Shown in pieces: positions 1 to 7,363 of a stretch of DNA of 10,242 nucleotides. Under the pieces are notes generated by a model. The model saw only the letters and a program-made list of their open reading frames with translations. It had not been told where the DNA came from and made no database searches. This stretch comes from Pelotomaculum sp. UBA1371 (GTDB lineage Bacteria; Bacillota; Desulfotomaculia; Desulfotomaculales; Pelotomaculaceae): positions 55,945 through 66,186 of the forward strand of contig DBRJ01000023.1 of the NCBI GenBank assembly GCA_002305915.1, given 5' to 3'. Numbering within the stretch: the stretch's first letter is position 1; each line of letters starts with the position of its first letter. A program made the position numbers and the translations under genes.

Positions 1-570
1 ACTCCGCTGGGCCGGATCATCGGCTGTGGCGCTGGAATTACCGGCAAGTGCTTCGGTATGTACAGGGTTCCTGTTGTGAAAAACCAGGCCATTCCCGCTT
101 ACGATCCGCGTGCGGTTAAAGGTGTCGGCCTGACCTATGCCACCACTCCCATGGGCGCCGACCACACTGCAGGTTACGCCGTTGCGACCAACATCCTCAA
201 GGTTGGCGGCTTTGTTGAACCCCTCCAGAAAGAGGGCAACGTGGAGCTGTCCCGGAACCTGCAAATCGCCACCGCTGCTGTTGACAGCACCGGTATGTGC
301 CTGTTTATCGCCTTCGCCATCCTGGATATTCCGGAAGGGTTCACCTCTCTGATTGACATGATCAATGCCCAGTACGGACTGTCACTCACCGGGGACGACG
401 TGACCGAACTTGGCAAAACCATCCTCAAGACAGAGCGGGCCTTCAACGAAAAAGCCGGATTCAATAAGTATCACGACCGCTTACCGGAATTCTTTGATGA
501 GGAATGCGCTCCACACAACACTATCTGGGACTTCACAGAAGAAGAAATCGACGAAGTCTTTAATTTCTAA
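1..570 (+). CDS. aor: Aldehyde:ferredoxin oxidoreductase, C-terminal part (5' end outside window)
   Basis: The frame is open from the first base, so this is the last 189 codons of a longer gene (the family is usually about 600 residues). The product is a cytoplasmic tungsten- or molybdenum-pterin enzyme that oxidises aldehydes to carboxylates and passes electrons to ferredoxin. The visible part is typical of the C-terminal AOR domains: a conserved block reading KNQAIPAYDPRAVKG, then TYATTPMGADHTAG, then VDSTGMC near position 283-300. In the Pyrococcus enzyme the Asp and Cys of that last motif correspond to a pterin-contacting residue and the fourth ligand of the [4Fe-4S] cluster; that assignment is from family knowledge. 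The ATG at 58 is internal, because conserved family sequence (GRIIGCGAG...) continues upstream of it in frame. The gene converges on the minus-strand liv operon and ends at the terminator just downstream. No frameshift is seen. Confidence 0.93.
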   Translation, partial: TPLGRIIGCGAGITGKCFGMYRVPVVKNQAIPAYDPRAVKGVGLTYATTPMGADHTAGYAVATNILKVGGFVEPLQKEGNVELSRNLQIATAAVDSTGMCLFIAFAILDIPEGFTSLIDMINAQYGLSLTGDDVTELGKTILKTERAFNEKAGFNKYHDRLPEFFDEECAPHNTIWDFTEEEIDEVFNF

Positions 571-582
571 AGTATTTGGTTT

Positions 583-614
583 AAAAAGCCGGGTGAATTT
601 CACCCGGCTTTTTT
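583..614. terminator. Bidirectional rho-independent terminator between aor and the liv operon
   Basis: A 14-bp perfect inverted repeat (583-596 with 600-613) has a GCCGGGTG core and a three-base loop. The stem is flanked by A-runs on the left and T-runs on the right, so it works on both strands. It lies 12 bases after the aor stop and about 100 bases beyond the last gene of the minus-strand operon, so it can end both transcripts. Confidence 0.93.
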
Positions 615-710
615 GATATTGCTCTTATGAAAGAAAATTTATAATCCTCCGGTGATTTTGAAGATCTGCTACTTGATGCAGAATTGAGCGAAGCTGAAAT
701 CGCTTCGATA

Positions 711-1391
711 TTAGGTATCCTTGGAGATGTGATTATAATTGCCAGGTGAAGCTATTACCGAGTCAATTTCATAGCCTCTATTATTGATTTCCTCAACAAT
801 AGGTTCGTAGTCAAGGGTTTCGACCCGCAAAATTGCCTTATACCTGTCTTTGTTTTTATCGTAATAAGCTACAGTGTTGAGCAGACTCAAGCCTTTGTTG
901 GATAAAATTCCAATTAAATCAGCCAGGGCTCCCGGCCGGTCTACTATATACACATCTATACGGCAGTGGGGCTTATTAACTCCCAGTATATCTATAAAAG
1001 CATCAAATATATCAGTTTCAGTTATAATACCCACCAGTTCCCCTCCGTAAACCACGGGTAACCCGCCAACGGTGTTCTGCCGCATAATACGGGCAGCCAT
1101 TTCAATGAAGCTTTCTGATGATACAGTCAGCAATTTTTGTTTTTTAGGCAGAATATCCTTGATTTTGGTTTTTGCCAAAAGGTAATTTAATTCATGAACA
1201 CTAAGTGATGTTGCGGAGGAAGGTGCTGCGCGGTTTAAATCAGACAGGGTGACAATCCCCACCAGTTTTGTCTGATCCATTACCGGCAGACGACGAATCT
1301 TTCTTTCTTTCATAATCCGGAACGCTTCCGCCAAACTGCCATCCAGTTGTATCGTTACAACATTACCGGACATGCGGTCTTTTACCTTCAC
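711..1391 (-). CDS. CBS-CBS-ACT domain protein (AcuB-like)
   Basis: A 226-residue soluble protein with no signal peptide or membrane segment. Residues about 1-60 form a first CBS motif (KDRMSGNVVTI ... RRLPVMD ... LVGIVTLSDL). Residues about 75-135 form a second (KDILPKK ... TVGGLPVV ... LVGIITETDIFDAF). Residues about 142-215 form an ACT-like domain (RIDVYIVDRPGALADLIGIL ... NNRGYEIDSV). CBS pairs usually bind adenine nucleotides and ACT domains usually bind amino acids, so a sensory or regulatory role is likely. The architecture matches proteins labelled AcuB (acetoin utilisation), but no acetoin genes are nearby. The start is GTG at 1391, with a GGGGAG site 7 bases upstream. It follows livF by 41 bases on the same strand and is probably the last gene of the transporter operon. 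Its ligand is unknown. Confidence 0.9.
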   Translation of the reverse strand: MKVKDRMSGNVVTIQLDGSLAEAFRIMKERKIRRLPVMDQTKLVGIVTLSDLNRAAPSSATSLSVHELNYLLAKTKIKDILPKKQKLLTVSSESFIEMAARIMRQNTVGGLPVVYGGELVGIITETDIFDAFIDILGVNKPHCRIDVYIVDRPGALADLIGILSNKGLSLLNTVAYYDKNKDRYKAILRVETLDYEPIVEEINNRGYEIDSVIASPGNYNHISKDT

Positions 1392-1432
1392 TGTTAATCT
1401 CCCCCCATTTCATTTCATTGGTATGGTACGTT

Positions 1433-2137
1433 TTATCCACCCAGATATGCTTTTTTCACTTCTTCACTGTGCATCAATTCTCTGGCACTGCCCTGCAGCA
1501 CGATTTCACCTGTCTCTATCACGTAAGCATAGTCGGCAATTGATAATGCTATCTTGGCATTTTGTTCTACCAGTAAAATAGTGGTACCCTGACTGTTTAT
1601 GTCTTTAATAATTTTAAAAATTTCCTTGACCAGCAAAGGTGCCAGCCCCATTGAAGGCTCATCCATAAGCAGCAACTCTGGTCTTGCCATTAACGCCCTG
1701 CCAATAGCCAGCATCTGCTGCTCCCCGCCGCTTAAAGTACCCGCCGTTTGCTTGCGTCTTTCCTTCAAACGGGGAAAACGGGTAAAAACCATTTCAATAT
1801 CCTCATTAATATCAGCCTTGTTTTTCCGCAGGTAAGCGCCCATTTCAAGGTTTTCCATTACACTCATTGCGGCAAATATCCGTCTTCCCTCCGGTACCTG
1901 GGAAATACCCCGGTCAACAATTCTTTCGGGAATAACCCTGGTGATATCTTCCCCTTTAAAAGTTATACTGCCGGATTTAGGCCTTGATAATCCCGAAATA
2001 GTTTTTAAGGTAGTAGACTTGCCTGCGCCGTTGGCTCCGATTAAGGTAACTATAGAGCCCTGTTCAACATTAATAGATATCTTTTTCAAAGCATGAATAG
2101 CCCCATAGTAAACATCTATATCTTTCACTGCGAGCAT
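1433..2137 (-). CDS. livF: Branched-chain amino acid ABC transporter, ATP-binding subunit LivF
   Basis: A 234-residue cytoplasmic ATPase, the usual LivF length. Walker A is GANGAGKST (residues 34-42), the Q-loop is Gln80 in ISQVPEGR, the signature is LSGGEQQ (135-141) and Walker B is LLLMDEP (155-161). The switch region reads LLVEQNA, with Gln where most ABC proteins have His. This is a known trait of the LivF branch and separates it from LivG. With LivG it forms the nucleotide-binding dimer that powers uptake through LivH/LivM. The ATG at 2137 begins 3 bases after the livG stop. Its nearest purine-rich site (GAGAGGA) is rather far upstream, so translation may be coupled to livG. Confidence 0.96.
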   Translation of the reverse strand: MLAVKDIDVYYGAIHALKKISINVEQGSIVTLIGANGAGKSTTLKTISGLSRPKSGSITFKGEDITRVIPERIVDRGISQVPEGRRIFAAMSVMENLEMGAYLRKNKADINEDIEMVFTRFPRLKERRKQTAGTLSGGEQQMLAIGRALMARPELLLMDEPSMGLAPLLVKEIFKIIKDINSQGTTILLVEQNAKIALSIADYAYVIETGEIVLQGSARELMHSEEVKKAYLGG

Positions 2138-2140
2138 AGT

Positions 2141-2908
2141 TTATTCAACATCCTCTCCCAGATATGCTTCGATTACTCTTTTATTGCTGCGGATTTCTGC
2201 CGGGGTCCCTTCAGCAATTATCTGACCATAATCCAGAACATACAAGCGCTCGCAAACTCCCATAACAAGCGACATGTCATGCTCAATAAGCAGAATGGTC
2301 AAATTGAATTCATCTCTTATATGGCGGATTAAACCCATCAGTTCCTGGGTTTCCTGAGGATTCATCCCTGCCGCCGGTTCGTCCAGAATTAACAGCAACG
2401 GCCTGGTAGCCAGGGCGCGAACAATTTCAATCCGGCGCTGCTCTCCATAGGGCAGGTTTTTAGCCAGCTCGTCTTTTTTTTCTTTCAAATTAAATAATTC
2501 CAGGTATTTCAAGGCTTCCTTCTCAATTTCTTCTTCTCCCCGGAAAAACCCGGGTGTCCTGAGAATGGCGCTCATTAATCCGTAAGGCACATCTTTATGG
2601 GTTGATATTTTTACATTGTCCAGAACAGAGAGATCATTGAAAAGACGTATATTCTGAAAAGTCCTGGCCACACCCTTGGCACAAATGGTGTAGGGAGCCA
2701 ACCCGGCCAGGTTTTCCCCTCTAAACATAATGCTGCCCCGATCCGGTTTGTACACCCCGGTAATTAAATTAAAAACCGTAGTTTTGCCTGCGCCGTTGGG
2801 ACCGATCAACCCCACCAGCTCATTTTCGGCTATCCGGAAATTGAAGTCCAATAACGCACTCAGGCCGCCGAATGATTTGTCTAAATTATTTATTTCCATC
2901 AGGTTCAT
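2141..2908 (-). CDS. livG: Branched-chain amino acid ABC transporter, ATP-binding subunit LivG
   Basis: A 255-residue ATPase. Walker A is GPNGAGKTT (residues 36-44), the Q-loop is ARTFQNIRLF (Gln85), the signature is the LivG-type LPYGEQRR (152-159), Walker B is LLILDEP (172-178), and a regular switch His sits in LLIEHDM. The C-terminal stretch GTPAEIRSNKRVIEAYLGE is typical of LivG. I chose ATG 2908 because a GGAG lies 8 bases upstream and the family starts close to the EINNLDKSFGG block. The frame is open to a TTG at 2932 and also holds an ATG at 2899, so the start could differ by a few residues. The gene overlaps the end of livM by 23 bases, which suggests coupled translation. Confidence 0.95.
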   Translation of the reverse strand: MNLMEINNLDKSFGGLSALLDFNFRIAENELVGLIGPNGAGKTTVFNLITGVYKPDRGSIMFRGENLAGLAPYTICAKGVARTFQNIRLFNDLSVLDNVKISTHKDVPYGLMSAILRTPGFFRGEEEIEKEALKYLELFNLKEKKDELAKNLPYGEQRRIEIVRALATRPLLLILDEPAAGMNPQETQELMGLIRHIRDEFNLTILLIEHDMSLVMGVCERLYVLDYGQIIAEGTPAEIRSNKRVIEAYLGEDVE

Positions 2909-3854
2909 TTCTTCCACTCCAAATCCTACCAAATATCTTTATGCTCAGTTCCTTGTTACCCATTAGTCCCTGGGGACGATAGATCATAACGATAACTAGT
3001 ATAAGAGCGTATAAAATCATCCTGATTGCCGGGAAGGACTGCAGGGCTGCAGTCAACGCAGTGATAAACACCGCTGCTATGATAGCTCCGGTTGTGCTGC
3101 CCAGACCACCCAGGACTACCATTACCAGTATGTCGAATGATTTCAGGAAGTTAAAAGTTTCGGGTTTGATAATATAAAAGTAATGTGCATAAAAAGCACC
3201 ACCCAGACCTGCAAACATTGCTCCGATCACAAATGCCAGGACTTTGTATTTGGTAGTATTGATACCCATCAGTTCCGACGCTATTTCATCCTCGCGAATT
3301 GATACTATAGCCCGTCCATAACTGGAATTAACCAGATTGACTATCACTAAAACAGTTAATACAGTTCCTCCAAACAACCAGGGCCAGGTGGTAAGTTTGG
3401 TAATTCCCATTATTCCGGCCGGGCCGTTGACATAGTCAATATTCTGCAGGGTTACCCGGATGATTTCTCCAAAAGCCAGGGTGGCTATAGCCAGATAATC
3501 TCCTTTGAGTCTTAATGTAGGTACACCAATTATAAAGCCGGCCAATCCGGCGGCCAGGCAGGCGACCAGTATACCAACAATAAAAGGCAGATCCAGCATG
3601 TTGGTTATAATTACTGACACATAGGCTCCAACTGCCATAAACCCGGCATGCCCCAGGGATAACTGCCCGGTAAATCCGTTAATTAAACTGAGGCTGACCG
3701 CCAGAATAACGTTGATACACATGGAAGTCAAATTTATCTGATAATACTGGTTAAGCAGGCCCGCTGTAATCAAGTATTGTACCAATGTAAATAACGATGC
3801 CAGGATAAGTACTTCTGAACCTATTTTTATCCACTTGTTCTTTACCTTCTGCAT
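2886..3854 (-). CDS. livM: Branched-chain amino acid ABC transporter permease LivM
   Basis: A hydrophobic 322-residue permease with about nine or ten membrane segments. Family blocks are clear: LINGFTGQLSLGHAGFMAVGAY, of which the QLSLGHAGF core is diagnostic; RLKGDYLAIATLAFGEI; VSIREDEIASELMGIN; and the cytoplasmic coupling stretch VVLGGLGSTTGA. A YRPQGLMG motif lies near the C-terminus. It pairs with LivH to form the channel. The ATG at 3854 is preferred because an AGGTGA site is well spaced before it. An in-frame GTG at 3863, directly after the livH stop, is also possible and would add three residues. Spacing to livH is minimal, and the end overlaps livG. Confidence 0.95.
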   Translation of the reverse strand: MQKVKNKWIKIGSEVLILASLFTLVQYLITAGLLNQYYQINLTSMCINVILAVSLSLINGFTGQLSLGHAGFMAVGAYVSVIITNMLDLPFIVGILVACLAAGLAGFIIGVPTLRLKGDYLAIATLAFGEIIRVTLQNIDYVNGPAGIMGITKLTTWPWLFGGTVLTVLVIVNLVNSSYGRAIVSIREDEIASELMGINTTKYKVLAFVIGAMFAGLGGAFYAHYFYIIKPETFNFLKSFDILVMVVLGGLGSTTGAIIAAVFITALTAALQSFPAIRMILYALILVIVMIYRPQGLMGNKELSIKIFGRIWSGRNEPDGNK

Positions 3855-3863
3855 TCTTTTCAC

Positions 3864-4754
3864 CTACACTTTTTCACCGGTATCTTCACCAAAAATACCG
3901 CTGGGCTTGATTAATAGGATCAATATTAGTACCCCAAAAGCGACTGCATCCCGGTAAAGACTGTTGCCATAACCACTCACCATGGTTTCCAGGAGACCCA
4001 TTACAAATCCGCCTACCATTGCGCCGGGGATAATACCTATACCCCCCAGTACAGCTGCCACAAAAGCTTTGAGTCCCGGGATAATTCCCATCAAGGGGTT
4101 AACTGTATTATAATAAACACCTACCATTACGCCAGCCGCCGCAGCTAAAGCCGAGCCAATAGCAAAGGTAATGGAAATGGTTTTGTCAACGCTAATACCC
4201 ATCAGGACTGCTGCTTCCCGGTCGAGGGACACAGCCCGCATGGCTTTTCCGGTCTTAGTCCATTTAATGATATATTGCAGGATTAACATAAGAACCACTG
4301 CTGAAACAAACACAAAGACGTCCTTGTTTAAAATAGATAATCCTCCCAAGGTATATGCTTTTAAGGGGAAAGCTGAGTCAGGAAAAACCTTCTGGGAAGG
4401 TCCCAGAAGGAAGATAGCCATATATTCTAAAAATAGCGATACGCCTATGGCTGTAATAAGTGCCGCAATTCGAGTCGAATTACGCAAAGGCCGGTAAGCA
4501 ATTTTTTCAATTAAAACTCCGAATACGGCACAGGTTAACATAGCTGCCAGCATGGCAACAAAAATGTTGGTCCCAAGTAGTGTTAGCGAGAAATAACCCA
4601 CAAAGGCACCAACCATCATGATATCCCCGTGGGCAAAGTTAATCAGTTTTATAATACCATAGACCATGGTGTAGCCCAGGGCGATTAATGCATATATAGC
4701 GCCCAGGGACAACCCATTAATTATTTGTTGTGTAAATTCAAGCAATGTTGCCAC
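3864..4754 (-). CDS. livH: Branched-chain amino acid ABC transporter permease LivH
   Basis: A 296-residue permease, about eight membrane segments. The N-terminal block LGYTMVYGIIKLINFAHGD (residues 26-44) is a hallmark of LivH. The coupling loop appears as KAFVAAVLGGIGIIPGAMVGG (starting near 229), and the C-terminus has IKPSGIFGED. It forms the heterodimeric channel with LivM. The start is GTG at 4754, with a GGAGGG only about 3 bases upstream. That is a tight spacing, so initiation may be inefficient or the true start may be the TTG three codons later. The gene follows livK after a 57-base gap that carries a strong hairpin. Confidence 0.95.
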   Translation of the reverse strand: MATLLEFTQQIINGLSLGAIYALIALGYTMVYGIIKLINFAHGDIMMVGAFVGYFSLTLLGTNIFVAMLAAMLTCAVFGVLIEKIAYRPLRNSTRIAALITAIGVSLFLEYMAIFLLGPSQKVFPDSAFPLKAYTLGGLSILNKDVFVFVSAVVLMLILQYIIKWTKTGKAMRAVSLDREAAVLMGISVDKTISITFAIGSALAAAAGVMVGVYYNTVNPLMGIIPGLKAFVAAVLGGIGIIPGAMVGGFVMGLLETMVSGYGNSLYRDAVAFGVLILILLIKPSGIFGEDTGEKV

Positions 4755-4773
4755 ATCCCTCCAGTGTTTAAAC

Positions 4774-4801
4774 GGGAAGAGAGGAGTTACCCTCTCTTCC
4801 C
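4774..4801 (-). promoter_or_regulatory. Intercistronic hairpin between livK and livH
   Basis: An 11-bp perfect inverted repeat (4774-4784 with 4791-4801; arms GGGAAGAGAGG and CCTCTCTTCCC) has a six-base loop and lies ten bases after the livK stop. On the minus strand no U-run follows it, so it is unlikely to be a full terminator. From its position it could protect the 3' end of livK mRNA or cause partial termination, giving more binding protein than permease; that role is inference. Confidence 0.7.
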
Positions 4802-4811
4802 TGTGGGTATA

Positions 4812-5999
4812 CTACGGCTGAATACGGGTATTCATTACCTGTTTGCCATCCTTGAATTCGATTACCACCCCGGCTTTAACAGGGTTATGTTGCTCGTCGA
4901 TACTCATTTTACCGGTAATACCCTCAAAGTCCTTAATCTTTGCCAGTGCTTCCGTCAATTTGACCGGGTCAGCTTCGCCGGCGTCTTTCAGTGCCTGTAC
5001 CATAATTTGTACGGAGTCATAACCTAAGGCAGCAAATGCATCCGGTTCTTTATTATATTTGGCTTTGAAAGCTTCAACAAACTTCACGACTTTAGGATCC
5101 TTGTCCTGCGAAGAATAGTGGTTGGTGAAATATGTGTTGTTTAAGGCTTCGTTGCCGGCAACGCTCACCATATCAGGAGAATCCCAGCCGTCGCAGCCGC
5201 CCATCGGAACAGTGATTCCCAGTTCCCGGGCCTGTTTGATCAAAGGGGCAACTTCCTGATAATAGCCGGGCACATAAATAAAGTCAGGGTTTAAACCCTT
5301 GATTTTGGTTAACGCAGCTCTAAAGTCACGGTCATCTTTTACAAAACCTTCCTTGGCCAGGATGACGCCGCCATTTTCGGTAAAGGTCTTTTCAAAGTAT
5401 TCCGCCAGTCCTTTACCATAATCACTGGAGTTATCACAATAAATGACAGCGTTCTTTGCTTGTAGATTATCCGTTGCAAATTGGGCCATCAGTGTTCCCT
5501 GGAAGGGGTCGATGAAGCAAACCCGGAAAATGTAATCTCTGGTTTTGCCAGTCTTGTCATCCACAGTTACATTGGCTGCTGTAGCTGCCGGAGCAATCAA
5601 GGGAACTTTATTCTCCATCATAACGGGAGTACTGCCGGCCACATCACCACTGGTAAGCGGTCCAATCTGAGCAACGATATTCTCGCCAATCAACGCGGCA
5701 CTCACGCTCATAGCTTCGTCAGCAATTGACTTACAATCCCTTTCAATACCCTTGAGCTGCTTGTCCAGCACACCGCCGGCTTTGTTAATTTCCTCGATTG
5801 CCAACACTGCACCATCTCTGGCATTAGTGCCATAGCTGGCTACGCCACCGGATAATTCGACATTGATACCAACATTAATAGTATCTGCCTTATCTCCGGC
5901 ATTTCCACCAGTCTCCTGTGACCCTCCGCCGCAGCCGGCTGCTATGCTGAGTATAAACAGCATAATAACCAGCATGGCGACCTTTTTACCGCTTTTCAT
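4812..5999 (-). CDS. livK: Branched-chain amino acid ABC transporter substrate-binding lipoprotein
   Basis: A 395-residue extracytoplasmic binding protein of the Leu/Ile/Val (Peripla_BP_6) type. Residues 1-22 form a lipoprotein signal peptide: a lysine-rich start, a hydrophobic core, then a lipobox SIAAG followed by Cys23, the likely lipid-anchored residue. A Gly/Ser/Asn-rich linker follows. The mature part has the family pattern: INVGINVELSGG, NARDGAVLAIEEINKAGG, IGPLTSGDVAGSTPVM, VPLIAPAATAANVT, DNSSDYGKGLAEYF and AALGYDSVQIMVQALKDAG. It captures substrate and delivers it to LivHM. The substrate cannot be read from the sequence; Leu/Ile/Val is the default, and amides or other amino acids are possible. 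The ATG at 5999 has an excellent AAGGAGG site 7 bases upstream. It is the first gene of the operon. Confidence 0.95.
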   Translation of the reverse strand: MKSGKKVAMLVIMLFILSIAAGCGGGSQETGGNAGDKADTINVGINVELSGGVASYGTNARDGAVLAIEEINKAGGVLDKQLKGIERDCKSIADEAMSVSAALIGENIVAQIGPLTSGDVAGSTPVMMENKVPLIAPAATAANVTVDDKTGKTRDYIFRVCFIDPFQGTLMAQFATDNLQAKNAVIYCDNSSDYGKGLAEYFEKTFTENGGVILAKEGFVKDDRDFRAALTKIKGLNPDFIYVPGYYQEVAPLIKQARELGITVPMGGCDGWDSPDMVSVAGNEALNNTYFTNHYSSQDKDPKVVKFVEAFKAKYNKEPDAFAALGYDSVQIMVQALKDAGEADPVKLTEALAKIKDFEGITGKMSIDEQHNPVKAGVVIEFKDGKQVMNTRIQP

Positions 6000-6330
6000 C
6001 CATTTTCCTCCTTTTTTATGCTTGTTGATCTTAATAACCGTAAACCGGTTACAAGTCCTTGCCCCTTAATCTTCCAACGGATTTAAACATTCCATTAGGA
6101 AATTTTCATTCCCGAAATATTGTACTACTTGTCAGGCATTTAAGCATCCCCCAATTTTTATTTCATCTCGCTCATTTTTATCCAGCTGCTCGAATGTTTA
6201 ACTACTTGGTTATTATAATAAACTTTTTGGCGTTATTAATAAAAAATCCTTCTTAATTTGTGCTTAAAAAAAATATTTGCGAAACTTAATTTTAGGATTA
6301 CCTGAAACCATAATGGTAATCTTCAGTTGA
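6000..6330 (-). promoter_or_regulatory. Upstream region of the liv operon with candidate promoter
   Basis: About 330 AT-rich bases without a convincing gene. The best promoter mark on the minus strand is a perfect TATAAT at 6217-6212. No good -35 stands 16-18 bases before it (only AT-rich sequence near 6235-6240), so the call is weak. Use of it would give a leader of about 205 bases. Two inverted repeats could be operators: AATTTTC/GAAATATT at 6101-6121, and GATTACC/GGTAATC at 6296-6321. A near palindrome around ACCGGT lies near 6046-6058. I found no T-box motif and no terminator in the leader. Confidence 0.35.
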
Positions 6331-6541
6331 TCAAATTGCTCTTGAAAACAGGGAACCCAAGAACATGGCAACGGAAGAGGCAATCTCTTTTAATCTTCTG
6401 TTTACACGGATATAATTATATCATTTTGGTGGGTTATTTGGGTTTTTGGGCTTATTTATCATTTTATAACGCAGCCTGTCCGACCCCCGTGGTAATCCAG
6501 GGAGCAAACCGTCACAGTTGGCAGTCCGCTCCTTTTTTTAA

Positions 6542-6619
6542 GTTATAACAGGGGAATCGGGCACGGGCAAGGAACTCATCGCCAGGGAGATCCATGCAAA
6601 AAGCAGGCGGGCCTTTTGA
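6542..6619 (+). pseudogene. Relic of a sigma-54-dependent activator (P-loop fragment)
   Basis: Twenty-five codons between two in-frame stops (TAA at 6539, TGA at 6617) read GESGTGKELIAREIHAKS and a few flanking residues. This is the Walker A segment of NtrC-type AAA+ activators, one of the most conserved blocks of that family. Neither the expected upstream sequence nor the following part (GAFTGA region, Walker B, DNA-binding helix) is seen in any frame nearby, so this is a debris fragment. A similar short reading, TPVVIQG, occurs in another frame at 6483-6503 and may be a broken second part of the same gene. It overlaps the start of the next open frame. Confidence 0.6.
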
Positions 6620-6998
6620 TGCCGATCATCCTCCGGCGGCAGCCACCGCGGTAATTCCAGCTATTTTACCGTTGCCCATGCCCGCGCAGCTGTTTCCCGT
6701 ATACATGGCCTCGGGAGCAACTATCACAGTACTTTTCGCCCTCGTCTGGAACCGGGTTTGGTTCGAATTTCCGGCTAAAGATGACGACCATTGCATTAAA
6801 TATGCAGGGCTGTACATGGAAAAACCGCAGGTATGGGGCACGGCTTTATGCGTGGTTAGCACGGTCTTGATGAGTTGCAGGCAAGTTGCGCCGGCGCCCT
6901 ATTCCATCGGGCTTTGGGGCATGACACTGGGCGTCTTGCTGCTGGGAATGCACCATTTCGTGGTTGCCCTGGCAACTCCGACAACTGAGAATCAATAG
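6594..6998 (+). CDS. Unrecognised small membrane protein (hypothetical)
   Basis: I do not recognise this 134-residue frame. The N-terminus (to about residue 32) is rich in Ala and Pro. Three hydrophobic stretches follow, near residues 34-57, 80-98 and 104-126, with a charged patch between the first two (FEFPAKDDDH), consistent with a three-helix membrane protein. An AGGGAG lies a few bases before the ATG, and a good terminator lies about 55 bases after the stop, so it could be a real transcription unit. Against this, the start lies inside the sigma-54 activator relic in another frame, so the 5' end may be fused debris and the real gene may be a truncated piece of something larger. No function is proposed. 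Confidence 0.45.
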   Translation: MQKAGGPFDADHPPAAATAVIPAILPLPMPAQLFPVYMASGATITVLFALVWNRVWFEFPAKDDDHCIKYAGLYMEKPQVWGTALCVVSTVLMSCRQVAPAPYSIGLWGMTLGVLLLGMHHFVVALATPTTENQ

Positions 6999-7052
6999 AG
7001 GAACACCCTTATTGCAGTCTTATTGAGATGAGTTTGCTTCGTAAAAAAAGAC

Positions 7053-7078
7053 ACAGGAGATGGACTTCTCCTGTTTTT
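7053..7078 (+). terminator. Rho-independent terminator
   Basis: An 8-bp perfect stem (ACAGGAGA 7053-7060 with TCTCCTGT 7067-7074) has a six-base loop and is followed by a T-run. It stands just after the 6594-6998 frame. An A-run at 7043-7049 gives a T-run on the other strand too, so it may also stop read-through from the methyltransferase gene. Confidence 0.82.
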
Positions 7079-7315
7079 ACATTTTTTAAAAAGGCATGAC
7101 TTACGGGTTGTTACCGGACCTACCAAAAAATTATTAAAAGCTGAGAAACCTTGCATCTGTGCATTTCCCCGCCCTGGGGGAAGCCGGGTTGTGGTACCGG
7201 TTTATTAGGTTAGTGGAGTTTCGTACAATGTGTGGGATTATTTGGATACCGGGTTTGGGAACTGGTTTAACCGTAGCTTCAGCGGCAGGATTATTAAGAC
7301 AACACGGTTTAGAGC
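7079..7315. other. Intergenic stretch with a coding-like relic
   Basis: No complete gene is seen. On the plus strand a frame is open from 7209 to 7367 and reads like protein (VWDYLDTGFGNWFNRSFSG from 7230), rich in aromatic and basic residues. It has no ribosome site and runs straight into the repeat at 7316, as if the 3' end of a lost gene had been joined to the repeat. I cannot name the family. Confidence 0.3.
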
Positions 7316-7343
7316 GGAACAGGGTACCTGCCCCTTGTCCCTC
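7316..7343. repeat. GGGACAGG-type hairpin repeat, diverged copy 1
   Basis: GGAACAGG (7316-7323), GTA, CCTGCCCC (7327-7334), then CTTGTCCCTC. It matches the repeat at 8353 with the same GTACC centre and trailing TGTCCC motif. In minus-strand RNA the two changed positions become G-U pairs, so the 8-bp stem still forms. It lies 21 bases beyond the methyltransferase stop. Confidence 0.65.
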
Positions 7344-7363
7344 TTTTTATATCCATCCTTGCC

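Noticed and set aside
683..708. CGAAGC/GCTTCG hairpin after the CBS-ACT gene as its terminator
   Set aside because: Only six base pairs and no T-run; the strong bidirectional terminator at 583-614 is the likely end.
645..749. 35-codon plus-strand frame (reads DFEDLLLDAELSEAEIASIL) between aor and the CBS-ACT gene
   Set aside because: It has no start codon or ribosome site, follows a TAA, and overlaps the end of the well-supported CBS-ACT gene on the other strand.
6101..6121. Possible CodY box (AATTTTC...GAAATATT) upstream of livK
   Set aside because: CodY sites are 15-base palindromes with a single central base between the arms; here six bases separate them and one arm is imperfect, so the match is not good enough to call.
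6327..6548. 73-codon plus-strand frame upstream of the activator relic
   Set aside because: Starts only at TTG without a ribosome site and has no recognisable protein pattern except a possible TPVVIQG fragment.
6626..6862. 78-codon minus-strand frame opposite the putative membrane protein
   Set aside because: Shadow of the plus-strand frame, with no ribosome site and an unlikely composition.
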